Assembly: GCA_900114805.1 (NCBI GenBank)
Contig: FOZN01000002.1
Location: 124,001 to 188,000 of the forward strand
Direction of reading: 5' to 3'
Length of the DNA stretch: 64,000 nucleotides
Source: Agrococcus baldri
GTDB taxonomy: Bacteria > Actinomycetota > Actinomycetes > Actinomycetales > Microbacteriaceae
Both the position numbers and the translations under genes were made by a program. This document shows, piece by piece, positions 43,954 to 52,195 of this stretch (positions within the stretch are counted from its first letter, which is position 1; the number at the start of each line of letters is the position of its first letter). The notes below the pieces were generated by a model. It was given only the letters and a program-made list of their open reading frames with translations. It did not search any database and was not told the origin of the DNA.

Positions 43954-44163
43954 TCAGGCAGAGCGCTCGGCCCGGTAGCGCACCATGAGCCGGTCGAGCA
44001 TCGCCTCGAGGTCGAGCGCCAACCGCTCATCGAGCTCCGTGAACGACCACGTCGCCTTGCCCGTCCGACGGCTGCGCAACTCGGCCGGCGCGGCCTCGAC
44101 GTCTGCGGGCCAACGATCGGCGATGATCAGGTAGAGCCCGACCTTCTTGGCGCTGCGCTGCAC
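43954..44163 (-). pseudogene. DUF1801-like fragment, 5'-truncated
   Basis: About 69 residues from GTG at 44163. SAKKVGLYLIIADRWP, RRTGKATWSF and the C-terminal helix resemble the end of DUF1801/iron-chaperone-like proteins. In the same frame upstream GSWFAAVQ also fits the family, but that stretch runs into the stop region of the hydrolase gene and has no start codon. So the gene has probably lost its first half. Function unlikely. Confidence 0.45.
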
Positions 44164-44185
44164 AGCTGCGAACCATGACCCGCTG

Positions 44186-44953
44186 CTATGCCGGACTGCG
44201 CAGGTGTTCGGCCAGGAACGCGGATGCGGTGCGGCGGAAGTGCCCGGAGGTCGGCGCGTTGACGTGGTTGCGGCCATGGATCGGCTCGAAGCGGGCGTCC
44301 GGCAGCAGCGGCAGCAGCGTCTCGGTGTCGCTCGCCCGCCGGTCCTTCTCGCCCGTCATCAGCAGCGTCGGCAGGTCCGGCGGAGAGTCCTCGGGATCGA
44401 ACAGCGTCTTCGACACCTCGCCGGCGAGCGTGATCAGGGTCGCCGGATCGTGCTCGGGGAAGGTGCCGGCCAGCTCGACGATGAACGCCTCCATCGGGCC
44501 CGCCTCCGCCTCGCCCTCCAGCGCCCGGTGCGCGAGGGCGACGTCGAACTGCTGGAAGGGGTCGCCGGCCGGCAGGCCGCCGAGCACCAGCGCCCGGAAC
44601 GCCGCGGGCCGGGTGCCCGCGTGCCGCCACAGCAGCCGCGCGCCCATCGAGTAGCCGATCGCCCCCGGCGGGTCCGGCAGCGCCAGCTGCTCGAGCACCG
44701 CGTCGACGTCGTCGACGAAGTGGTCGACCTCGTACCCGCGCGCGGGGTGGTCGCTGTCGCCGTGGCCGCGCAGGTCCATGCCGATGCCGCGCAGCCCCGC
44801 CTCGGCGAGCGAGTCGCTCCAGTGCGCGTCGATCCAGTTGCGCTGCGTGTTCGACGAGAAGCCGTGGATCATCAGCACCGGCTCGCCGTCCGGATCCCCC
44901 AGCTCATGCAGGGCGATCCGCACGCCGTCGGGTGCCATCGCGAACACGGTCAT
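44186..44953 (-). CDS. Alpha/beta hydrolase
   Basis: A 255-residue alpha/beta-fold hydrolase with nucleophile elbow GYSMGARLL (Ser), oxyanion region LMIHGFSSN, LRGHGDSDHPARG and a C-terminal GRNHVN histidine; an acid (MTGEKDRR) precedes it. The substrate is unknown. The start overlaps the kinase stop by four bases (ATGA), placing it last in the psuG-psuK-hydrolase operon. Confidence 0.87.
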   Translation of the reverse strand: MTVFAMAPDGVRIALHELGDPDGEPVLMIHGFSSNTQRNWIDAHWSDSLAEAGLRGIGMDLRGHGDSDHPARGYEVDHFVDDVDAVLEQLALPDPPGAIGYSMGARLLWRHAGTRPAAFRALVLGGLPAGDPFQQFDVALAHRALEGEAEAGPMEAFIVELAGTFPEHDPATLITLAGEVSKTLFDPEDSPPDLPTLLMTGEKDRRASDTETLLPLLPDARFEPIHGRNHVNAPTSGHFRRTASAFLAEHLRSPA

Positions 44954-45831
44954 GCTGCACCTCTCGGTCTGGCGCCCACCTGCGCCACTGCTCGCGCGGC
45001 CAGCCGCGCGCCCTGCTCCGCCGCGGCCGCGGGCGCGAGCCCGTGTGCGAGTCCGACCAGGAAGCCGGCGCCGAACGAGTCGCCGGCCCCGGTCGGGTCG
45101 ACGAGCTCGGTGCGCTGGCTCGGCACTCGCTCGAGCGCTCCCGCGGTGCCGACGATCGAGCCGTGCTCGCCCATGGTCAGCGCGATCGTCGGGCAGCGCT
45201 CGGCGAGTGCCGCCGCCACCTCCTCGGGCGCGTACCGGCCGGTGAGCACCCGGCCCTCGTCGAGGTTCGCGATCAGGATGTCGGTCGCGTCGAGCGCCGC
45301 GAGCATGGTCGGCAGGCCGAGATCCTCCACCGTGCCGACGCTGCCGGGATTGAGCGAGACCCGCGCGTCGAACGCGTGCGCCCGCGCGACCATGCGGCCG
45401 TACGCATCCGCGTGCCCGTCGAGACCGTAGCCGGTGGCGTGCACGATCGCCGCGGCACGCAGCTCGTCGTCGTCGACGTGGTCGTACGACAGCCGCGCGT
45501 TGGCGCCGCGCTGCGTGAGCATCGTGCGGTGGTTGCCCTCGACGATCAGCACGATGGTGCCGGTGGGCAGCTCCTCGTCGCCGTCGAGCACCGCATCGAC
45601 ACCGGCGGCCCGCAGCGCGGCAGCGTGCCGCTCGACGTCCGCGGCCCCCACCCGCCCGCGGAAGCGCACGTCGCCGCCGGCCGCGGCCATCCAGGAGGCC
45701 GCGTTCGCGGCCGAGCCGCCCGGCCGGTTCGCGATCTCGGCGTCGGTGTCGGCATCCCTGCGGATGGCTCGCACCGGTCGCACGACGATGTCGTCGATGA
45801 CATCGCCGACCACCAGCAGCCGGGCGCCCAT
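44950..45831 (-). CDS. psuK: PfkB family kinase, probable pseudouridine kinase
   Basis: A ribokinase-fold sugar/nucleoside kinase of 293 residues. The N-terminal GDVIDDIVV, GGSAANAASWMA and the C-terminal anion-hole/catalytic motif DPTGAGDSFGAGF are present. Because the gene is directly downstream of psuG (four bases between), phosphorylation of pseudouridine is the likely role; from sequence alone other nucleosides are possible. Confidence 0.85.
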   Translation of the reverse strand: MGARLLVVGDVIDDIVVRPVRAIRRDADTDAEIANRPGGSAANAASWMAAAGGDVRFRGRVGAADVERHAAALRAAGVDAVLDGDEELPTGTIVLIVEGNHRTMLTQRGANARLSYDHVDDDELRAAAIVHATGYGLDGHADAYGRMVARAHAFDARVSLNPGSVGTVEDLGLPTMLAALDATDILIANLDEGRVLTGRYAPEEVAAALAERCPTIALTMGEHGSIVGTAGALERVPSQRTELVDPTGAGDSFGAGFLVGLAHGLAPAAAAEQGARLAARAVAQVGARPRGAA

Positions 45832-45835
45832 CGGG

Positions 45836-46738
45836 TCAGCCCGCGTAGGCGGTGGCGATCGCCGCAGCGACCCTGATGTTGTTGCGCACCAGGTCGAGGT
45901 TCACGGCCAGGCTGCGCCCGCCCGAGAGCTCGACGATGCGGCCGAGCAGGAAGGGCGTGACGGCCTTGCCGACGATGCCCTTCGCGCCGGCGTCGGCGAG
46001 CGCCTCCTGCACGACCCTGTCGTGCTCGTCGCGATCCCACTGCTGGTCGACCGGCACCGGGTTGGCGACGACCAGGCCGGCGCTGTGGCCGAAGCCGTCC
46101 TGGGCGCGCAGCACGTCGGCGATCTGACCGGCGTCCTCGACGCGCCAGTCGAGCCTGTGCTCGCTCTCGCGCAGCCAGAAGCTCGGGAAGACGTCGGTCT
46201 GCAGGCCGACGAGCGGCACCGAGAGGGTCTCGAGGCGCTCGAGGGTGGCCCCGATGTCGAGGATCGACTTGACCCCGGCGCAGACCACCGCGACCGGGGT
46301 GCGGCCGAGCTCTGGCAGGTCGGCCGACTCGTCGAACGACTCGTTCGCGCCGCGGTGCACGCCGCCCAGGCCGCCGGTGGCGAAGACGCGGATGCCGGCA
46401 GCTGCGGCGAGGTGCGCGGTGGCCGCGACCGTCGTGGCGGCCGAGCGGCCCAGCGCGGCGACGATCGGGAGGTCGCGCACGCTCGCCTTGGCGATGCCGT
46501 CCGCGGCGAGCAGCTCGATGTCGGCGTCGTCGATGCCGATGTGGGGCAGGCCGTCGAGCACCGCGATGGTCGCGGGCGTCGCGCCGCTGTCGCGCAGCAG
46601 CTGCTCGAACTCGCGCGCTGCGGTGATGCGCTCGTCTGCCGGCAGGCCGTGGCTGATGATGGTCGATTCCAGGGCGACGACAGGACGGCGCGCGTCGAGC
46701 GCCTCCTGCACCTCGGCGCCGATCTTGAGAGCACTCAT
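45836..46738 (-). CDS. psuG: Pseudouridine-5'-phosphate glycosidase
   Basis: Cleaves pseudouridine 5'-phosphate to uracil and ribose 5-phosphate. Family motifs: VALESTIISHGLP, FATGGLGGVHRGA, VCAGVKSILDIGATLE, VANPVPVDQQ and a C-terminal GKAVTPFLL. Length is 300 residues. TAGCCT ends six bases before the ATG. With upp in the same window, the released uracil could be salvaged to UMP. Confidence 0.95.
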   Translation of the reverse strand: MSALKIGAEVQEALDARRPVVALESTIISHGLPADERITAAREFEQLLRDSGATPATIAVLDGLPHIGIDDADIELLAADGIAKASVRDLPIVAALGRSAATTVAATAHLAAAAGIRVFATGGLGGVHRGANESFDESADLPELGRTPVAVVCAGVKSILDIGATLERLETLSVPLVGLQTDVFPSFWLRESEHRLDWRVEDAGQIADVLRAQDGFGHSAGLVVANPVPVDQQWDRDEHDRVVQEALADAGAKGIVGKAVTPFLLGRIVELSGGRSLAVNLDLVRNNIRVAAAIATAYAG

Positions 46739-46772
46739 GCCCTTAGGCTAGCCGCGAACCGAAGGAGTCAGC

Positions 46773-47495
46773 GTGCCGCGTTCCGTCCTCTTCATCAAGC
46801 ACATCGAATACGAGACGGGCGGTCACGCCACGACGCTGCTCTCGCACCTGCCGACCCGCGAGGCGGTGTTCCCGACCGAGCTGCCGCCGCTCGACGCCAT
46901 CGCCGGCGTCGTCATCCTCGGCGGCCAGATGAGCGCCGCCGAGGTCGACCGGTTCCCCTCGCTGGCGCTCACGGCCGACCTGGCGCTGCGCGCCATCGAC
47001 GCCGAGATCCCGGTGCTCGGGCTGTGCCTCGGCCACCAGATCATCGGCCGGGCGCTGGGCGGCGTGCACCGCGAGGGCGCCGTCGACGCGGTCGGCATCA
47101 TCGACATCGACCTCATCGAGCCCGACCCGTGGCTGGGCGACCACGTCGGCACGGTCGGCGCGATGCGCTGGAACAGCGACGTCGTCTCGCTGCCGCCCGG
47201 CGCGACGCTGCTGGCGCGCAGCGCGACCGTCGACAACGACGCCTTCCGCTACGGGTCTGCGGTCGGCATGCAGTTCCACCTCGAGGCCGACGACCGCGTG
47301 ATGCGACTGTGGGACTCGGTCACCAACCCGACCCTGTCGGACCTGCGGGGCGCGGATGCGGTGGCCGACTGGCGCAGGCACCTCGCGACCGACCCGACGC
47401 TGCTGGGCATCGTCGAGCGCGGCTTCGGCGCCTTCGCGGAGGCCTGCGCCGCCCGCGTCGGTGAGGAGCTGCCGAGCCTCACCCCCGCCGCATGA
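46773..47495 (+). CDS. Class I glutamine amidotransferase-like protein
   Basis: A 240-residue GATase1-fold protein. The nucleophile elbow GLCLGHQIIG (Cys) and the catalytic dyad region GMQFHLEA (His, Glu) are present, so hydrolase activity is plausible. It resembles the stand-alone GMP-synthase-like group; the acceptor is unknown. GTG at 46773 follows GAAGGAGTC. The stop overlaps the next gene by four bases. Confidence 0.85.
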   Translation: MPRSVLFIKHIEYETGGHATTLLSHLPTREAVFPTELPPLDAIAGVVILGGQMSAAEVDRFPSLALTADLALRAIDAEIPVLGLCLGHQIIGRALGGVHREGAVDAVGIIDIDLIEPDPWLGDHVGTVGAMRWNSDVVSLPPGATLLARSATVDNDAFRYGSAVGMQFHLEADDRVMRLWDSVTNPTLSDLRGADAVADWRRHLATDPTLLGIVERGFGAFAEACAARVGEELPSLTPAA

Positions 47496-48184
47496 AATTC
47501 CTGCTCACCTCGAACGGCGTCACCAACGCGAGCATCCGCGACGCGCTCGAGCGACTGCTCGGCAAGCCGATCGCCGAGTCGAGCGCGCTGCTCGTGCCGA
47601 CCGGCGCGCACCCCTTCCCGGGCGGCCCGGGGATGGCCCGGTCGGCGATCGACGGCACCGCCGAGGGCCCGCTCGCCGAGCTCGGCTGGGGCTCGCTGGG
47701 CGTGCTCGAGCTGACCGCGCTGCCGACGGTGCGCCGCGAGCACTGGGAGGCGGCCGTGCGGGGCGTCGACGCGCTGCTGGTGTGGGGCGGCGACGTGCTC
47801 TACCTCGTGCACTGGATGCGCGAGTCGGGCCTGGCCGAGCTGCTGCCGACGCTCGCCGAGACGGTCTACGTGGGCGTGAGCGCCGGCAGCATCACGGTGA
47901 CGCCCTGGAACTGCGATGCGGAGTTCGATCTGCAGCTCGTGCCGGAGGGCAGCGAGATGGGGCGGGACGCGGAGCAGGGGCTCGGGCTGGTGGACGTCGC
48001 CCTCTACCCCCACCTCGACCGGCCCGGGATGGAGGATGCCGCGCTCGAGAGCATCGAGCGGTGGGCAGCCGACATCCCGGCGCAGACCTATGCGATCGAC
48101 GACAACTCGGCGCTCGTGGTCGTCGACGGCGCCGTCGAGGTGGTCTCTGAGGGCAGCTGGCGGCGGTTCGAGCCGCGGCACTGA
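47492..48184 (+). CDS. Peptidase E (S51 family)
   Basis: A serine peptidase of the alpha-aspartyl dipeptidase family, in the same superfamily fold as class I GATases. The nucleophile lies in YVGVSAGSI; VWGGDVLYLVHWM precedes it and the histidine is in ALYPHLDRPG. Length is 230 residues. It is coupled to the preceding gene by an ATGA overlap. Confidence 0.87.
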   Translation: MKFLLTSNGVTNASIRDALERLLGKPIAESSALLVPTGAHPFPGGPGMARSAIDGTAEGPLAELGWGSLGVLELTALPTVRREHWEAAVRGVDALLVWGGDVLYLVHWMRESGLAELLPTLAETVYVGVSAGSITVTPWNCDAEFDLQLVPEGSEMGRDAEQGLGLVDVALYPHLDRPGMEDAALESIERWAADIPAQTYAIDDNSALVVVDGAVEVVSEGSWRRFEPRH

Positions 48185-48253
48185 CGCACGGCAGCAGCAC
48201 GCTCCGCCGGCTGTTCTCAGTCGAATCGCTCCTGGTACCAGCGCCCTCACCTC

Positions 48254-48272
48254 GTCATACTTTTGGTATGAC
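48254..48272 (+). promoter_or_regulatory. Palindromic operator over the antitoxin start codon
   Basis: GTCATAC-TTTTG-GTATGAC is a perfect inverted repeat with 7-base arms; its right arm contains the ATG at 48268. CATACT (48257-48262) could be the -10 box. This fits autorepression by the ribbon-helix-helix antitoxin. Confidence 0.6.
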
Positions 48273-48501
48273 CACCACCATCAAGGTGAGCAATGAGCTT
48301 CGCGATCGCCTGAAGGCGCAAGCTGCGCACACAGGCCGCACGCTCGGCGCGCATCTCGCGGCGCTCGCAGATCTCGCAGACCGCGAGGAGCGCTTGGCAC
48401 GGCTCAAACGGGCGATCGCCGAGACGCGGCCAGAAGCACTCGAGAACTACCGTGCCGAGACGCGGCAGTGGGAGGCGACCGAGCTCAGCGACGCACGATG
48501 A
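48268..48501 (+). CDS. Type II antitoxin, ribbon-helix-helix (MazE-like)
   Basis: A 77-residue protein. Residues 1-35 (TTIKVSNELRDRLKAQA...) are a ribbon-helix-helix DNA-binding domain; the rest is a charged, probably flexible tail that would wrap the toxin. Translation is coupled to the toxin by an ATGA overlap, the standard layout of mazEF modules. Confidence 0.87.
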   Translation: MTTTIKVSNELRDRLKAQAAHTGRTLGAHLAALADLADREERLARLKRAIAETRPEALENYRAETRQWEATELSDAR

Positions 48502-48842
48502 CGGTGTTCGAGCTGACTCCGGGGACCGTGTTGTGGGTGGCGCTGGACCCTGTGCGAGGAGGCGAGCAAGGCGGCCACAGGCCGGTGCTCGTCGTGTCGT
48601 CGACGGGCTACCTCGACGCGGTCACCACCCTGGTCGTCGTCCTTCGGATCACCTCGGTCGACCGGGGCTGGCCCAACCACATCCCGGTCGACGGCCCGAG
48701 CGGGCTGGGAGCGCCCTCCTGGATCATGACCGAGCAGCCGCGCACGCTCAGCCGAGATCGCATCACGGGCATCGCAGGCAGCGTCACCGCCGACTGCTTG
48801 GCCGCCGCTCGACTCTGGCTCGGAGACTTCCTCGATCTCTGA
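48498..48842 (+). CDS. Type II toxin, MazF/PemK family endoribonuclease
   Basis: A 114-residue PemK-fold toxin. Visible marks are PGTVLWVALDPVRGGEQGGHRPVLV in part (conserved GxxxRPVLV strand), the VVVLRITS strand and the C-terminal AARLWLGDFLDL helix. Members cut single-stranded mRNA at short sites. The start at 48498 overlaps the antitoxin stop. Confidence 0.88.
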   Translation: MTVFELTPGTVLWVALDPVRGGEQGGHRPVLVVSSTGYLDAVTTLVVVLRITSVDRGWPNHIPVDGPSGLGAPSWIMTEQPRTLSRDRITGIAGSVTADCLAAARLWLGDFLDL

Positions 48843-48882
48843 GTCGGGCACGGCGGCGTGCCCCGATCCATCACAGCCCGCT

Positions 48883-49800
48883 TCAGACGACCGGACGCAG
48901 CATGCCGACGGCGACGTCGGCGCTGCGCTGCACGAGGCCGAGCGGCTCCGCGAGACTCTCGAGCGTGCCCGCCGGAATCGCGCCGGCGCGCTCGAGCAGC
49001 GCGAGCGCGACCGGCGCGCCGGCCCGGCGGGCGCCGTCGGCCGTCTTCACGACCGCCGTCGTGCCGTCGGGGGCGACGATCGCCTGCGTGCCCTCCGCGC
49101 CGAACTTGGTCGCGCATCCGGTCTCGCCGATGACGACCGCGTCGGGCCCGCGGGCGCCGTCGATGAGGGCCGGGTGCGCGCGCATGGCGTCGCCGACCTG
49201 CCGGTGCGCGCCGGTGCCGTCCGGTGCGAGGCGGCGGAAGGCGCGGGCGAGGCCGACGGGCGTGGTCGGGAAGACGAGCGCGCCGCAGCCGTCGTGCGCG
49301 AACTGGCTGATGGGCTCGTCCGCCGCCTGCGCGAGGCCCTCCCGCAACACGGCGGCGAGCGGGTGGTCGTCGCTCCAGTAGTCGGCGCTCGCGCCCATCG
49401 CGCGGGCAGCGGCGGCGAGGGCGATGTGCTTGCCGACGCACATGTGCGCGAAGCGGCGCTTCGTGCCGTCCGGACCCTTGATCGGCGGGCAGCGCAGCGC
49501 CGCCTCGTCGACCCCGTGCGCGGCGGCCATCGCGATGGCGGTGTCGAGGTGCAGCTGCTCGGCCCAGTGGCTGGCGCTGGCGAGCGCCGCGTGCGCGGGC
49601 TCGAGCTCGATCAGGCCGGCCTCGAGGAGTGTCGCCGCGAACAGCGGCTTGAGCGAGCTGCGCGCCAGGAACGCGCGGGTGATGTCGCCGTGCGATTCGA
49701 TGACGGCGCCGTCGGGGTGGACCAGCACGGCGACGCCGCGGTGCTCGGACTCGACGAAGCCGTCGCGGTCGATGACGGCGAGGAGCGCGGTGGCGGGCAT
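48883..49800 (-). CDS. Asparaginase (Asparaginase_II family)
   Basis: A 305-residue protein of the Rhizobium etli-type asparaginase family (a beta-lactamase-like fold unrelated to E. coli AnsA/B). Marks are ARSSLKPLFA (SxxK), ASASHWAEQLH, CVGKHIALAAA, DGCGALVFPTT and a C-terminal GETGCATKFG. TACCGT ends six bases before the ATG at 49800. Confidence 0.88.
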   Translation of the reverse strand: MPATALLAVIDRDGFVESEHRGVAVLVHPDGAVIESHGDITRAFLARSSLKPLFAATLLEAGLIELEPAHAALASASHWAEQLHLDTAIAMAAAHGVDEAALRCPPIKGPDGTKRRFAHMCVGKHIALAAAARAMGASADYWSDDHPLAAVLREGLAQAADEPISQFAHDGCGALVFPTTPVGLARAFRRLAPDGTGAHRQVGDAMRAHPALIDGARGPDAVVIGETGCATKFGAEGTQAIVAPDGTTAVVKTADGARRAGAPVALALLERAGAIPAGTLESLAEPLGLVQRSADVAVGMLRPVV

Positions 49801-49874
49801 GGAACCACGGTACTGGCGCGCGTGGGTCGTGAGGCACGAGCGGACTGCGCGCGCTGCTCGGCCAGTGGGGCGCG

Positions 49875-50477
49875 CTACGCGGCAGAGCCCTCGACGCCGA
49901 GCAGGATGCGCTTGGCCTCGGGGCCGCCCGCGTACTGGCCGAGGTTGCCGTCGCTGCGCACGACGCGGTGGCACGGGATGGCGATGGGCAGCGGGTTCTT
50001 GCGGCAGGCCGTGCCGACGGCCCGCACAGCTCGGGGCGAACCGACCGCCTCGGCCACCTCGGCGTAGCTGCGGGTCTGCCCGTAGGGGATCTGCTGCAGC
50101 TGCTCGATGACCTGGCGCCCGAAGCCGTGCGCGAGCGAGAGGTCGAGCGCGCCGTCGAAGCCGCGGGCTGCGCCGCCGATGAGGCGCTCGAGTCCCTGCG
50201 CTGCGGCGTCGAGCCGCGCCGGCGCCTCGAGCACTCGCGGGCTGAGTGCCACCGCGAGGCGCTCGAGCGTCGCGCTCGGGTCGTCCCCGTCGAAGGTGAC
50301 GGACACCAGCCCCGCAGGGGTCGCGGCGAGCAGCAGCGTGCCGAGCTCGGTCTCGAGGGTGCGGTACGCGACGTCGAGCAGGTCGCTCGCGGCCGCGCGC
50401 CTGGCCAGCTCGGCGCGCAGGGCGTCGAGCCGCGGCTGCGGCAGCGCGGCGGCGAGGTCGTCGAGGTGGTCAGGCAT
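49875..50477 (-). CDS. Methylated-DNA-protein cysteine methyltransferase, sigma-linked copy
   Basis: A 200-residue Ogt/MGMT. The acceptor motif IPCHRVV and the downstream LGQYAGGPEAKR are intact, as is the YGQTRSYAEVA helix-turn-helix part. The first 45 residues (LDDLAAALPQPRLDALRAEL...) are an extra helical segment not in the classic enzyme. The start at 50477 overlaps the sigma factor stop by eight bases, so the two are co-translated. Confidence 0.9.
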   Translation of the reverse strand: MPDHLDDLAAALPQPRLDALRAELARRAAASDLLDVAYRTLETELGTLLLAATPAGLVSVTFDGDDPSATLERLAVALSPRVLEAPARLDAAAQGLERLIGGAARGFDGALDLSLAHGFGRQVIEQLQQIPYGQTRSYAEVAEAVGSPRAVRAVGTACRKNPLPIAIPCHRVVRSDGNLGQYAGGPEAKRILLGVEGSAA

Positions 50478-50949
50478 CCACGCCTCCCAGCAGTTCGCGC
50501 AGGCGACGCACGCCGTCCGACGAGGCGCGACGGGCCGCATCCGCCGAACCGCCGACGGCAGCGGCCACCTCGGCGAAGGGCAGACCGCCGAGGTGGTGGA
50601 GCACGACCGTCTCCCGCTGTCGCTGCGGCAGGCGGGCGAGCGCCCTGGCGAGATCGAGGTCGCGGGAGCGCCCCGGCACCGACGCGTCAGGCGCCGGGCG
50701 GTCGGGCACCTCGCCGACGCGCAGCCTCGTGCTGCGCCGCAGCACGTCGATGGCCTTGCGGTGCGCGATCGTCACGAGCCAGCCCTCGACGTTCGAGCCC
50801 GCCGCGAGGCGAGGGTAGGCCTCGAGGGCCGCGAGGAAGGTCTCGCTCCAGGCATCGTCGGCGTCGTGCTCGCCGAGCAGCGCGCGGCACACCCGCCAGA
50901 CCCTCGCGCCGTGCTGCGCGACGATCGAGTCGAAGGGCGCACGGGTCAC
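50470..50949 (-). CDS. ECF-type RNA polymerase sigma factor
   Basis: A 159-residue sigma factor. Region 2 is [21 protein letters not shown] with [18 protein letters not shown], and region 4 is [20 protein letters not shown] with the [24 protein letters not shown]. There is no anti-sigma gene beside it; instead it is embedded between two alkyltransferase genes, overlapping both (GTGA at 50946-50949; eight bases at 50470-50477). A role in alkylation stress is inferred from this. Confidence 0.88.
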   Translation of the reverse strand: MTRAPFDSIVAQHGARVWRVCRALLGEHDADDAWSETFLAALEAYPRLAAGSNVEGWLVTIAHRKAIDVLRRSTRLRVGEVPDRPAPDASVPGRSRDLDLARALARLPQRQRETVVLHHLGGLPFAEVAAAVGGSADAARRASSDGVRRLRELLGGVDA

Positions 50950-51506
50950 GCGACCGAATCTAGCCCGGCGGCGCCCGAGCGCTCGGCGCCGCGGCGGCCG
51001 GCAGTCCCGGAATCCGCACTTCCGCTCAGATCCAGCGCCGCCCCCGCCTCGTGGTCGAGCAGGAAGCGCTTGCGCTCGACCCCGCCGGCGTAGCCGGTGA
51101 GCGCGCCGCTCGCACCGACGACCCGGTGGCACGGCACCACGATCGAGAGCGGGTTGCGGCCGTTGGCGAGGCCGACGGCGCGCACGGCGGTCGGCTGGCC
51201 GATCTGCTCGGCGATCCAGCCGTAGGTGCGGGTCTGGCCGTGCGGGATGGTGCGCAGCGCGCTCCAGACGCGCAGCTGGAAGGCGGTGCCGGCCGGAGCC
51301 AGCGGCAGGTCGAAGTCGGTGCGCTCCCCCGCCCAGTACTCACCGAACTGCTCGATGGCATCCGCGAATGCGGCGTGCTTGCGCGCGCCGAAGATCGCTT
51401 CGTCGGGCGCAGGCTTGTGCTCGGGCATGAAGAGCCCGCTCAGGCCCGCGTCGTTGCGGACGAGCGTGAGCGTGCCGATCGGGCTGTCGATGAACGTGTG
51501 CGTCAT
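50946..51506 (-). CDS. ogt: Methylated-DNA-protein cysteine methyltransferase (Ogt)
   Basis: A 186-residue enzyme that takes methyl groups from O6-methylguanine. [19 protein letters not shown] holds the acceptor Cys. It starts at ATG 51506 after AGAGGAATGC, the first gene of the Ogt-sigma-Ogt operon. The C-terminal 25 residues are Ser/Gly/Arg-rich without similarity. Confidence 0.92.
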   Translation of the reverse strand: MTHTFIDSPIGTLTLVRNDAGLSGLFMPEHKPAPDEAIFGARKHAAFADAIEQFGEYWAGERTDFDLPLAPAGTAFQLRVWSALRTIPHGQTRTYGWIAEQIGQPTAVRAVGLANGRNPLSIVVPCHRVVGASGALTGYAGGVERKRFLLDHEAGAALDLSGSADSGTAGRRGAERSGAAGLDSVA

Positions 51507-51637
51507 GGGTGCATTCCTCTCATACTCTGCTAACGCGCGAGGACGGTGAGATGTGAGGTTGTGGATGACGAGCCTCGCGCGATCGCCTGCGCACGACCGC
51601 CGCAGGCGGTGCGCGCGACCGCCGTAGGCTCGTCGTC

Positions 51638-52195
51638 ATGGAGATCGCGCTCGTCCGCCACGGCCAGACCGACTACAACTTCACGGAGCGCCTGCAGGGC
51701 ACGACCGACAACCCGCTCAACGAGGCGGGCATCGCGCAGGCGCACGAGGCCGCGCGACTGCTCGCCGATGAGCAGTGGGATGCGGTGGTCTCCTCCGCCC
51801 TGCAGCGCTCCACGGTGACCGCCGACATCATCGCCGCCGCGCTCGACCTCGAGGTCGCCGGCCACTACGCGAGCCTGAACGAGCGCGCCTACGGCGAGGC
51901 CGAGGGCCTCACGAAGGAGGAGGCGATCGAGCGCTTCGGCACCGACTGGCCGGGCCAGGAGGGCTTCGAGGAGCTGCAGCGGCGCGCGGTCGCCGCGATC
52001 GAGGAGATCGCGGCCGCGCACCCGGTGGGCGCGCTCGTCATCGTCGGGCACGGCACCTTCATCCGGGCGTTCGCCGACCATGTCGTCGGCTTCCCGACCG
52101 TCAAACCGGACAACGCGAAGTCGGTGCGCTTCGAAGGGATGCCGGGCAGCTGGCGCGTGACCCAGGGACTGGTCCGCAAGGAGCTGCACCCGTGA
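51638..52195 (+). CDS. Histidine phosphatase family protein
   Basis: A 185-residue phosphoglycerate-mutase-fold protein with LVRHGQTDYN, VVSSALQRSTVTADI, the ERAYGEAEG loop and VGHGTFIRA. Substrate unknown. TAGGCT ends seven bases before the ATG. Its stop overlaps the oxidase start by four bases. Confidence 0.87.
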   Translation: MEIALVRHGQTDYNFTERLQGTTDNPLNEAGIAQAHEAARLLADEQWDAVVSSALQRSTVTADIIAAALDLEVAGHYASLNERAYGEAEGLTKEEAIERFGTDWPGQEGFEELQRRAVAAIEEIAAAHPVGALVIVGHGTFIRAFADHVVGFPTVKPDNAKSVRFEGMPGSWRVTQGLVRKELHP

